NCBI GenBank assembly: GCA_016874135.1
Contig: VGVE01000019.1
Coordinates: forward strand, 1-39,992
Direction of reading: 5' to 3'
DNA from: Gammaproteobacteria bacterium
Lineage (GTDB): Bacteria; Pseudomonadota; Gammaproteobacteria; Pseudomonadales; Azotimanducaceae
Length of the DNA: 39,992 nt
Shown: one piece after another, positions 26,589 to 33,562 of the stretch
Layout: the number at the start of each line of letters is the position of its first letter
Numbering within the stretch: position 1 is the stretch's first letter
Position numbers and translations under genes: made by a program
The notes under the pieces: generated by a model
Databases searched by the model: none
What the model was told of the DNA's origin: nothing
Seen by the model: only the letters and a program-made list of their open reading frames with translations

Positions 26589-27598
26589 GGCAGGTCCATC
26601 AGGGTTTTCATGGGATCAGTATAAACCGCTTCAAACCGGTCCGAGTCACGAACCAGCATATAAACCGGCAGATTGTTCAGCTTGGCGAGCGCCATCCCCT
26701 CCGTGGGCCCAAGTACGTTGAGCGCCGTCGACCAGGCATCAGCGAGCGCCGCTGTGTCGTGCACCACGGTAACCGAAGCCAACCCGTGCATGATCGGCCG
26801 GCCGGTTCGTGGATCAATGGAGTGGGATATGCGCTGGCCGTTGAGATCGCGGAAATTTCGGTAGTCACCTGAAGTCGATACCGCCCGGTCCTTCAACACC
26901 AGCACCCCTTCGAGCCCGCCGTGGAGAAGCTCTGGACTTTCGATACCGATCCGCCAGCCATTCCCCTTTGGACCTTTGCCGCGTGTCCGCACTTCACCAC
27001 TGACGTCCACCATCACGTCCGGGCAGCCGGTTTCGTTCATGACATCCGCGGCGAGGTCAACCGCATACCCAGGTGCAATCGCGGAGACGTCAATGAACAC
27101 ATCTTCCCGATTACGCCCTGCGAGATCCGGCGCGATCAACCTATAACCTGCAGTCTCTCGGGAGGGCAGAAGTGCCTGGATCGTCTGCTCAGTTGGCGCC
27201 GGACCCGCAGTGCCGCTACCGAAACCCCAGGCTTTGACAAGTGCGCCAACGGAGACGTCGAAGGCGCCATGACTGGCCTTCCGGACTTCCTCCGAAAGCG
27301 TCAATATGTCCCAGAGTTCGCTGGGCACCGCCATCGTTTCATTGACGGGAAGCTGATTGAGGCGCATCAGATTCGAGTCCTCCTTCCAGGAGGACATTTG
27401 CCGATCCACCCGCTCGAGAGCAGCCACGGCCATATCAATCGATGCCTCAGGGTTGTCGATGCAGCGGGCAGTAATCGAATAATAGGAACCCATGATGTTT
27501 CCCTGCCGGGATACATAACCCTGGTCTGAGGGCTGTGAACACCCGGTCACGGCCGCGACCATCAACACAACACGAAATGTCCAGATCCGAACGGTCAT
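26585..27598 (-). CDS. apbE: FAD:protein FMN transferase ApbE
   Basis: 337-residue periplasmic lipoprotein that attaches FMN through a phosphodiester bond to threonines of partner proteins such as NqrB and NqrC. Motifs: FDVSVGALVKAWGFG, FIDVSAIAPGYAVDLAA, AVSTSGDYRNF and HSIDPRTGRPI, with the metal- and FAD-binding Asp residues near DAWSTALNVLG. The frame is open to 27697, but the ATG at 27598 gives a proper lipoprotein signal peptide (IWTFRVVLMVAAVTGC, lipobox VTGC) and is preferred. It heads an apbE-nqrM pair. The target flavoprotein complex is not encoded in this window. Confidence 0.93.
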   Translation of the reverse strand: MTVRIWTFRVVLMVAAVTGCSQPSDQGYVSRQGNIMGSYYSITARCIDNPEASIDMAVAALERVDRQMSSWKEDSNLMRLNQLPVNETMAVPSELWDILTLSEEVRKASHGAFDVSVGALVKAWGFGSGTAGPAPTEQTIQALLPSRETAGYRLIAPDLAGRNREDVFIDVSAIAPGYAVDLAADVMNETGCPDVMVDVSGEVRTRGKGPKGNGWRIGIESPELLHGGLEGVLVLKDRAVSTSGDYRNFRDLNGQRISHSIDPRTGRPIMHGLASVTVVHDTAALADAWSTALNVLGPTEGMALAKLNNLPVYMLVRDSDRFEAVYTDPMKTLMDLP

Positions 27599-27725
27599 GG
27601 GAGCGACCTGCGCCAGAATTCCGTCGTGCATTACACCCGAAAAACAACGATGCACAAAGGCACTCCACCTCATCCTCGTGTTCGGCCCAAGATTCACGCA
27701 TCACGGCCATGCAGTAGGAGCGCCG

Positions 27726-27986
27726 ATGTCATCCGATCACGACTTTCTGCAGGTTCCTCATAACGAACCACACACCACCACTCTGGTGCCGTTGGGATTC
27801 GCTAACCGCAACGCGCCGGCAGCATTCATGGGTAGTTTGCAACGTCAGGCCAGCGTCGAGGCCGGACCTCAACTGCGATTCGAGGGACGTGTCAGCCGCA
27901 TGACCCGGTTTCCTGTGGAGGCGGCGATTGCCATGAACGCACCGCGCGGCCAGCGGGTCGGTCATCACATTGACATGCACTGCTGA
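27726..27986 (+). CDS. Small hypothetical protein
   Basis: 86 codons from an ATG at 27726 preceded at good distance by TAGGAG, a strong ribosome binding site. I recognise no family, membrane segment or signal peptide. The sequence is His- and Arg-rich with a central LVPLGFANRNAPAAFMGSL. It lies upstream of the symporter gene in the same direction, 46 bases apart. The ribosome binding site is the main argument that it is real; a shadow frame cannot be excluded. Confidence 0.35.
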   Translation: MSSDHDFLQVPHNEPHTTTLVPLGFANRNAPAAFMGSLQRQASVEAGPQLRFEGRVSRMTRFPVEAAIAMNAPRGQRVGHHIDMHC

Positions 27987-28032
27987 TTGCTTCAGGTTGC
28001 GCGCTCCCGGGGGCGCGGACACCTGACTTACC

Positions 28033-29286
28033 ATGTCGCAGAAATGGCTGACGCTGCTGCTTCTCTTTGGAGCGGCACTCGGTTGGCTGCTTGGCCATCT
28101 CTTCGGTGGCACTGCCTGGCTCGACACCGTCATGCAAATGGCGCGAACCGCTTTTCTCGACGGCCTGAAGCTGGTCATCGGACCGCTCATTCTGCTGTCG
28201 CTGATCTCCGGAATTCTCAGGCTCTCGGCGACGCGGGAAATGAACCGGATGGGGGGCTATACCCTCACCTATTTCCTGTCCACAACGGCGTTGGCAACCT
28301 GCATCGGTCTCTTCATCGTCACGAGTGTGCATCCCTGGACCGATTCACCTCCGATCTCTGATCCGCCGCCGCTGGCACCCGGGATTACATTGATCAGCCC
28401 AGAAGACGCCGGTCTTGGTGCACTCTTCACCGGCATCCTCAAGCAGATGCTGGTCAATCCGGTCGCCGCGCTGGCCAATCTGAACATCCTGGGCCTCGTC
28501 ACCAACGCAGTAATCTTCGGCCTCGCGGCGCTCTTTGTTCTGCCGAAGGAGTCACCCGTCATCACCGCGATTCACGACCTCACGGCTGTAGTCTATCGGA
28601 TCACCGGCTGGTTCGTGATGCTTGCTCCACTCGGCGTGATGGGCATCGTCTACAACTTCGTCGGCGCCTTGCACACCACTCTGCTGAACCAGTTGTTCCA
28701 GTTCGCACTCGTGGTCGTCGCTGCAACGCTACTGCACGGTGTGGTGATCCTTCCTGCCCTCGCCTGGTGGCTTGGCGGCATCACGCCATTGCGGCTCTTC
28801 TCCGCCATCGGGCAACCACTCTTCGTTGCGCTCACCACGTCTTCAAGCGCCGCCACTCTGCCCGTTTCAATGCGCGCTGCGGAGCTCCGCCTAGGGGTCA
28901 GTCGTCCGACCGCAAGCTTTGTCCTTCCCCTCGGGGCAACGATCAACATGGATGGCACCGCATTGTTTGAAGGTATGGCAGCCGTGTTTCTTGCGTATCT
29001 GTTCAACGTCCCGTTGTCGGACGCGGCCATCATCGCGGTGTTCTTCATCGCCATGATCAGCGCCATCGGTGCCCCGGGCATTCCCTCCGGGTCGATGGCT
29101 GCCATGCAGATGGTGATGTTGGCCGTAGGCATACCGCTCGAAGCCATCGGGCTTCTGCTGTTGATCGAACGCCCCCTCGATACGATCCGTACCGCGGTTA
29201 ACGTACAAGGCGACCTCATCGGTTCCGTGATCGTTGAACGTCTGATATTCGGCAAGCCGAATCCTGGCAAAGAAGATCTGATCTGA
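28033..29286 (+). CDS. Dicarboxylate/amino acid:cation symporter (DAACS family)
   Basis: 417-residue secondary transporter of the GltP/DctA/GltPh fold. Diagnostic motifs are the serine-rich hairpin TSSSAATLPVS, the helix-7 NMDGTALFEG motif, the second hairpin GAPGIPSGSMAA, and the substrate-binding helix 8 end (ERPLDTIRTAVNVQGD). Eight membrane helices plus two re-entrant hairpins are expected. It imports glutamate, aspartate or C4-dicarboxylates with Na+ or H+. The Arg in IRTAVNV argues for acidic substrates, but I cannot assign one. It is followed 9 bases later by the phosphatase gene, suggesting co-transcription. Confidence 0.9.
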   Translation: MSQKWLTLLLLFGAALGWLLGHLFGGTAWLDTVMQMARTAFLDGLKLVIGPLILLSLISGILRLSATREMNRMGGYTLTYFLSTTALATCIGLFIVTSVHPWTDSPPISDPPPLAPGITLISPEDAGLGALFTGILKQMLVNPVAALANLNILGLVTNAVIFGLAALFVLPKESPVITAIHDLTAVVYRITGWFVMLAPLGVMGIVYNFVGALHTTLLNQLFQFALVVVAATLLHGVVILPALAWWLGGITPLRLFSAIGQPLFVALTTSSSAATLPVSMRAAELRLGVSRPTASFVLPLGATINMDGTALFEGMAAVFLAYLFNVPLSDAAIIAVFFIAMISAIGAPGIPSGSMAAMQMVMLAVGIPLEAIGLLLLIERPLDTIRTAVNVQGDLIGSVIVERLIFGKPNPGKEDLI

Positions 29287-29295
29287 AGAAAAGAC

Positions 29296-29898
29296 ATGGC
29301 TGAACATCTAGTACTCATTCGCCACGGCCTCATTGCCGCAAATCGTGAAGGCCGCTGGCACGGTTCAACCGATTCCCCTTTGACCTGGCAAGGCGGACGG
29401 CAGGCGAAACGCACCGCCAGACACCTCGCCAAACGACCGAAGCCGTTCGAGAAGATTTATGTCAGTCCTCTGCAGCGTTGCCAGTCCACCGCCGCACCGA
29501 TTGCCGAATCGTTCAAACTTCAGCCGGTCATCCGCCATGATCTGCGCGAATGGGGGATCGGCGACTGGGAAGACACACCGTATGCCGAGTTGCAGCAAAC
29601 CCACGACTTCATGGGTCGTGTCCGCACGGATCCGCACTTTCAGCCACCTGGCGGCGGTGAGAGTCTTGCAGAGGTTGCCAACCGCACGGTGGCTGCGATC
29701 CGTGAAATCAACGCCGCCCATGACGGCTCCGTCGCCGTAGTCAGCCACGGTGCATGCCTGGCCCTGGCGCTGGCCGTCATCCTCGACAACGACTGGCACC
29801 GCTGGGGTGAGTACATGGTGGCCAACTGTTCACTCACGGAACTGGTGTTGAGAGACAATCCCTACGTCAACTTTTTCAACCGCACCGAACACCTCTGA
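29296..29898 (+). CDS. Histidine phosphatase superfamily protein (PhoE/GpmB-like)
   Basis: 200-residue cytoplasmic phosphatase of the phosphoglycerate mutase-like branch. The catalytic His10 is in LIRHG; the neighbouring Arg is in SPLQRCQSTA; the acid is in REWGIGDWE; and the second His is in VVSHGACLALAL. All catalytic residues are present, so it should be an active phosphatase or mutase. Closely related sequences include alpha-ribazole phosphatase, GpmB and sugar-phosphate phosphatases, and nothing here distinguishes them; no cobalamin genes are nearby. It lies between the symporter and the selenoprotein-like gene. Confidence 0.88.
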   Translation: MAEHLVLIRHGLIAANREGRWHGSTDSPLTWQGGRQAKRTARHLAKRPKPFEKIYVSPLQRCQSTAAPIAESFKLQPVIRHDLREWGIGDWEDTPYAELQQTHDFMGRVRTDPHFQPPGGGESLAEVANRTVAAIREINAAHDGSVAVVSHGACLALALAVILDNDWHRWGEYMVANCSLTELVLRDNPYVNFFNRTEHL

Positions 29899-29943
29899 CG
29901 AATTCCTCGGAAGTGATCGGTCAAAGAGGGAGGGTATGATTCC

Positions 29944-30480
29944 ATGAGCAGGATCCGTTTACTTGCTGACGCAGAACTTGATCCAAACGTACGCGAGCAG
30001 GTACTGGCGGTTGAATCTGCCGGCAAGGATGCATCGGTTTTGCGCGCCGTCGGTCACCGCCAGGACATGTTCGACAAGTACTTCCAGTTCTACTACCCGA
30101 CCCACAATGGCGGCGTAATCGAGCCGGTACTTAAAGAACTTGTCAGGCTAAGAATCGCCAGACTCAATGACTGCTTCACGTGACTGAACGCCCGCTTTCC
30201 ATCGGCGATGGAAAAAGGACTGACAGAGGCGAAAATCGCTCATCTCGATGAGCCCACCACAGGCAATCCGCATTTCTCGTCGCGGGAACGAATGGCGATC
30301 GAATATGCGGAAATGCTCGCCGTGAATCACCACGCCATTGACGATGCGTTTTTTGAACGCCTGCGGGTCGAGTTCAACGACGCGGAGATACTTGAGCTCG
30401 GCATGATGATTGGCCAGTACATCGGCTTCGGCCGTCTGCTCAAAATCCTCGACCTCGAACCGAAGTACTGCGAAACCTGA
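29944..30480 (+). CDS. AhpD/CMD-family protein, candidate selenoprotein (CxxU)
   Basis: 179-codon frame with one internal TGA (codon 80, 30181-30183). Translation through it gives a continuous member of the carboxymuconolactone decarboxylase/AhpD family. In M. tuberculosis AhpD the active site is E118-x11-C130-x2-C133-x3-H137; here the same spacing gives E65-x11-C77-x2-[TGA80]-x3-R84, so TGA sits exactly on the second catalytic cysteine. Flanks are typical: VLKELVRLRIARLNDC before, MEKGLTEAKIAHLDE after. A hairpin suited to a bacterial SECIS lies at 30196-30214. A good ribosome binding site (GGGAGGG) precedes the ATG; the possible restart ATG at 30208 has none and would lack both catalytic residues. 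The expected role is a thiol/selenol peroxidase or disulfide reductase. Alternative: a nonsense-mutated gene. selA, selB, selC and selD are not in the window. Confidence 0.8.
30196..30214 (+). promoter_or_regulatory. Candidate bacterial SECIS element
   Basis: Perfect 8-bp hairpin TTTCCATC (30196-30203), loop GGC, GATGGAAA (30207-30214), inside the reading frame downstream of the TGA codon at 30181-30183. The apical loop begins 20 bases after the TGA and has G in its first two positions. Bacterial SECIS elements bound by SelB are described as short stem-loops about 16-37 bases downstream with a small G-containing apical loop; this meets every criterion I know. Confidence 0.7.
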
Positions 30481-30488
30481 ATCGGCAT

Positions 30489-32201
30489 CTAGGCGAAGAT
30501 GAAGTTCTCCTCCATCTTCGCCCTGACGTTGCCCTGGTGCTCGAAGTACTGGCGGAAACCACCGTTGTAGTTGCCATCCTGGCGTCGGTTCGATTCCCCT
30601 TCAAAGTTGTAGTAACCGGGGGTGCATTCCTGATTGCGCCCGGTTTTGCCGCGGTGCCGGATCACCTCATCCACCCACCACTGTTCGGCACTTTCGGTCG
30701 TCTCGATGGAGTGATGACCACTGGAGCGCACATGCGCGATGCACGCTGCGATATGATCACCCTGTGTCTGCAGCATGTCAGTCAGGTTGAACTGGAAAGA
30801 CGCCTGATAGCCACCCATCACGAACAGGTTCGGGTAGCCCGCAGTGTGGATGCCGAGTAGCGTACGAATGCCGTCCGCGTACTTGTCCTCGAGTCGCAGA
30901 CCGTTGCGGCCGATGATCTGGTTGTAGATACCGGTCTTCTGCACTTCAAATCCAGTGGCGTAAATCAGCACGTCGACCGGATAGACCTTGTCCTCATACA
31001 CCGGGCCTTGTGGTGCGATCCGGGTGATGCCCTTGCCGTGCGTATCAACCAGGTGCACGTTCGGCTGATTGAAACTGGGCAGATAGTCATTGTGGAAGCA
31101 CGGGCGCTTGCACATGAACATGTACCACGGCTTGAGTGCGTCCGCCGTGACCTTGTCTTTGACGATCGAATCGATGCGGGCGTGAATGCGCATCATGTAG
31201 TCGATGTTGGCGTTCTCTTGTTGCCGCACCTTGTCTTCGGGTGACAGCGCCGCCAGCCGGGCAACTTCTTTCGGATCACGCTCGAACGCAGCCAGCACCT
31301 TCTCACGACGCTTCGCCTGCCAGCCGGGCTGCAGTTTGCGCGCCCAGTTCGGATCCGTCGGCCAGTCATCGCGGATATCGATCGACGACGGTGTACGCTG
31401 GAAGACATACAGTTCTTTCGCCGTGCGGGCCAGTTCGGGAACGATCTGCACTGCGCTGGCACCGGTGCCAATGATGCCCACGGTCTTGTCACCAAGGTTC
31501 TCGAGCTGCTTCCCTGTCCAGGCGTAGTCCCAGCGCGAGGTGTGGAACGAGTGGCCGGCGAACGAAGTCATGCCCTCGATTTTCGAAAGCTTGGGTTTCG
31601 ACAGCGTGCCGTTTGCGCAGATCACGAACCGGGCGCGCATGTGATCGCCACGATCCGTGCGCACGTACCACATCTGTTCGATGTCATCCCAGCGTGTTTC
31701 CGTAACCGTGGTGTGAAAGACCGCCAGTCGATACAGATCATATTTGCGCGCTATGGCCTGGCAGTGCGCGTGGATTTCCGGTCCCTGGGAGTAATGTCGC
31801 ACCGGGACATAGTCCAGTTCATCGAGCAACGGCAGATAGTCATAGGCCACCACGTCACAGGCAGCGCCCGGGTATCGGTTCCAGTACCACGTTCCGCCGA
31901 CGTCGCCTCCCCGCTCGACGATCCGGATGCTGTCGACACCCTTTTCATGGAGCCGTGCAGAGGTAAGCAGGGCAGAAAAGCCGCCGCCGATAAACAGCAC
32001 TTCCACCGCATCGTTCAACGCCTCGCGCGCCGGGATTTCCTGGGAGTACGGGTCGATGGCGTATTTGCCAAGCTCGCCATCCAGATCCGAGGTGTACTGT
32101 TGAGTCCCCTCTGGCCGATAGGAGAGGCGCAAATCGCGCTCCTCGGCAAACCGGCGCTTGATGTCTTCGTAGTAGCTCTGCGGCTTCGGTGTTCGTGGCA
32201 T
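30489..32201 (-). CDS. Flavin-containing monooxygenase, Baeyer-Villiger type
   Basis: 570-residue FAD/NADPH monooxygenase of the cyclohexanone/phenylacetone monooxygenase group. The FAD Rossmann motif is GGGFSALL near residue 72; GGTWYWNRYPGAACDV is the usual flavin-binding region; the Baeyer-Villiger fingerprint FxGxxxHTxxW appears as FAGHSFHTSRW; the NADPH motif is GIIGTGASAVQ; and IYATGFE is the distal GATG-like motif. An N-terminal extension of about 65 residues, common in one BVMO subgroup, precedes the FAD site. It should insert oxygen next to a ketone or oxidise a heteroatom; the substrate is unknown. GGGAG lies 7 bases before the ATG. It is divergent from the enoyl-CoA hydratase gene, so the two may share control. 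Confidence 0.9.
   Translation of the reverse strand: MPRTPKPQSYYEDIKRRFAEERDLRLSYRPEGTQQYTSDLDGELGKYAIDPYSQEIPAREALNDAVEVLFIGGGFSALLTSARLHEKGVDSIRIVERGGDVGGTWYWNRYPGAACDVVAYDYLPLLDELDYVPVRHYSQGPEIHAHCQAIARKYDLYRLAVFHTTVTETRWDDIEQMWYVRTDRGDHMRARFVICANGTLSKPKLSKIEGMTSFAGHSFHTSRWDYAWTGKQLENLGDKTVGIIGTGASAVQIVPELARTAKELYVFQRTPSSIDIRDDWPTDPNWARKLQPGWQAKRREKVLAAFERDPKEVARLAALSPEDKVRQQENANIDYMMRIHARIDSIVKDKVTADALKPWYMFMCKRPCFHNDYLPSFNQPNVHLVDTHGKGITRIAPQGPVYEDKVYPVDVLIYATGFEVQKTGIYNQIIGRNGLRLEDKYADGIRTLLGIHTAGYPNLFVMGGYQASFQFNLTDMLQTQGDHIAACIAHVRSSGHHSIETTESAEQWWVDEVIRHRGKTGRNQECTPGYYNFEGESNRRQDGNYNGGFRQYFEHQGNVRAKMEENFIFA
30492..30522. repeat. 10-bp inverted repeat at the convergent gene end
   Basis: GGCGAAGATG (30492-30501) and CATCTTCGCC (30513-30522) form a perfect stem with an 11-base loop. 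It lies within the last codons of the monooxygenase gene and 12 bases after the stop of the CMD gene, so it could protect or end either transcript. No T-run follows on either strand, so it is not a standard intrinsic terminator. Confidence 0.45.
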
Positions 32202-32358
32202 GGATCAGCTCCCTTGGACCCGTCGATTGTAACCAATCCAGGAAAGCCGGCGAAAAGCGGCCATGTACCGGTCAGCCTCCCCGCAGCCGTGCGGCGCGCG
32301 ATCCGGAGGGAACGATCCGACCGGGCGCACCCCTTGGTTCCAAGCCGATTCTCGACAA

Positions 32359-32372
32359 TGATGGCTCCATCA
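32359..32372. promoter_or_regulatory. Palindrome upstream of enoyl-CoA hydratase gene
   Basis: TGATGG-CT-CCATCA, a perfect 14-bp palindrome in the 200-base divergent region between the monooxygenase and hydratase genes, ending 31 bases before the hydratase ATG. The loop is too small for a stable hairpin, so a dimeric regulator site is the more natural reading. No regulator gene is nearby. Confidence 0.35.
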
Positions 32373-32403
32373 CTTTTTCGCACCGACCAAACGAGGACCT
32401 CCG

Positions 32404-33174
32404 ATGCTCGAATACTGCAAAACCGAACAACGCGGCCACATCCTGATCGTCACCATCAACCGCCCGGATCGCCTCAATGCGCTGCACCCGGCAGCCAACA
32501 AGGAACTCGGCGACGTGTTCGACGCCTTCGCTGCCAACCCGGATCAATGGGTCGCGATCATCACCGGAGAAGGACGCGGTTTCAGTGCCGGTAACGATTT
32601 GCGCTGGCAAGCGGAAGGCGGCGAACGTGTACCGATGCCGCGTGGCTTTGGCGGTCTGACGTCACGCTTTGACCTGAGCAAACCCGTCATCGCCGCTGTG
32701 AACGGCGTGGCGATGGGCGGAGGATTCGAAATCGCGCTTGCCTGTGATCTGATCATTGCGTCCGAAAAGGCAGTGTTTGCGCTGCCAGAACCCAAGGTTG
32801 GTCTGGCCGCACTGGCCGGTGGACTGAACCGTCTGCCACGACAGATCGGCGTGAAGCGAGCCCTCGGCATGATCCTCACCGGTCGACACGTGACTGCAGC
32901 CGAGGGCAAAGAACTTGGTTTCGTCAACGAAGTCGTCGCCCACGACAAGCTGATGGACGAAGCACTTCGCTGGGCGTCGATGATCGAGGAGTGTTCACCA
33001 CTTTCCATCCGTGCCAGCAAAGAGGTCGTTTACGGCAGTCTCGATAGTGCTTCACTCGCCGAGTCGATGGCGAAAAAGTACGACGGTGTGAGCCGGATGG
33101 TGGGCAGTCAGGATTTCATCGAAGGGCCACGCGCCTTTGCCGAAAAGCGCAAGCCGAACTGGCAAGGCAAATAA
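32404..33174 (+). CDS. Enoyl-CoA hydratase/isomerase (crotonase) family protein
   Basis: 256-residue crotonase-fold enzyme. The oxyanion-hole segments are GRGFSAGNDLR and VNGVAMGGGFE. Both catalytic glutamates are present: one in GGGFEIALACDL and one in FALPEPKVGL, so hydratase activity is likely. GAGGA precedes the ATG by about 8 bases. Probably acts on an enoyl-CoA in fatty acid, terpenoid or carnitine-like breakdown; it resembles the CaiD group as much as FadB-type hydratases. With the divergent monooxygenase and the acyl-CoA synthetase 4 kb away it suggests degradation of a ketone or cyclic compound, but this is inference. Confidence 0.9.
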   Translation: MLEYCKTEQRGHILIVTINRPDRLNALHPAANKELGDVFDAFAANPDQWVAIITGEGRGFSAGNDLRWQAEGGERVPMPRGFGGLTSRFDLSKPVIAAVNGVAMGGGFEIALACDLIIASEKAVFALPEPKVGLAALAGGLNRLPRQIGVKRALGMILTGRHVTAAEGKELGFVNEVVAHDKLMDEALRWASMIEECSPLSIRASKEVVYGSLDSASLAESMAKKYDGVSRMVGSQDFIEGPRAFAEKRKPNWQGK

Positions 33175-33199
33175 GCGACAGGTTCAACCCAGGGAAGCT

Positions 33200-33409
33200 T
33201 CAACCCGCCTGGTCAGCGTCCGCAGACATTGCGGCGCCGACCGCTTCCGCAACCACACCAACGGCAAGGTAGAGGTCGTACAGTGTTCGGGTTTTCCCGC
33301 GCGCGAGGATCTCAGCCATGATGTCCATACGCGGAATCGCCACGAAGACGAGGTCCGGTACAGTCGCAAACTGGCCGGGATACGGACATATCGGTTCGTG
33401 CGATTGCAT
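33200..33409 (-). CDS. Small hypothetical protein
   Basis: 69 codons from the ATG at 33409, chosen because AGGAAAG lies just before it; the frame is open further upstream but without a good site. I do not recognise the family. The N-terminal part is short and Pro-rich (ICPYPGQFATVPDLVFVAI); the C-terminal half is a predicted helix pair (MDIMAEILARGKTRTLYDLY, then LAVGVVAEAVGAAM) with modest hydrophobicity. It converges on the enoyl-CoA hydratase gene. The ribosome binding site and protein-like composition support a real gene. Confidence 0.5.
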   Translation of the reverse strand: MQSHEPICPYPGQFATVPDLVFVAIPRMDIMAEILARGKTRTLYDLYLAVGVVAEAVGAAMSADADQAG

Positions 33410-33562
33410 GGTCTTTCCTGAAGTCCCCGCTCGGGCCGGACGAATCAACTTTCGTGCCACGCCTGAAAAGCGATGTAACTGACTGATACTTATGAACCTA
33501 TCGGCACCTCGCACAAAATCCTTGAGCAACGGCAGGAATATTCAGCGCAGCCTGTGTCAGTC

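Noticed and set aside
28650..29432. 260-codon minus-strand frame
   Set aside because: Antisense to the symporter and the start of the histidine phosphatase, both of which have full family motifs.
29944..30183. Reading the CMD gene as two independent short genes or a simple pseudogene
   Set aside because: The TGA aligns with a catalytic cysteine, a SECIS-like hairpin follows, the frame continues without other damage, and the second half has no ribosome binding site.
31542..32594. 350-codon plus-strand open frame
   Set aside because: It is antisense to the monooxygenase gene, whose motifs are complete; the frame's composition is that of a reverse-strand shadow.
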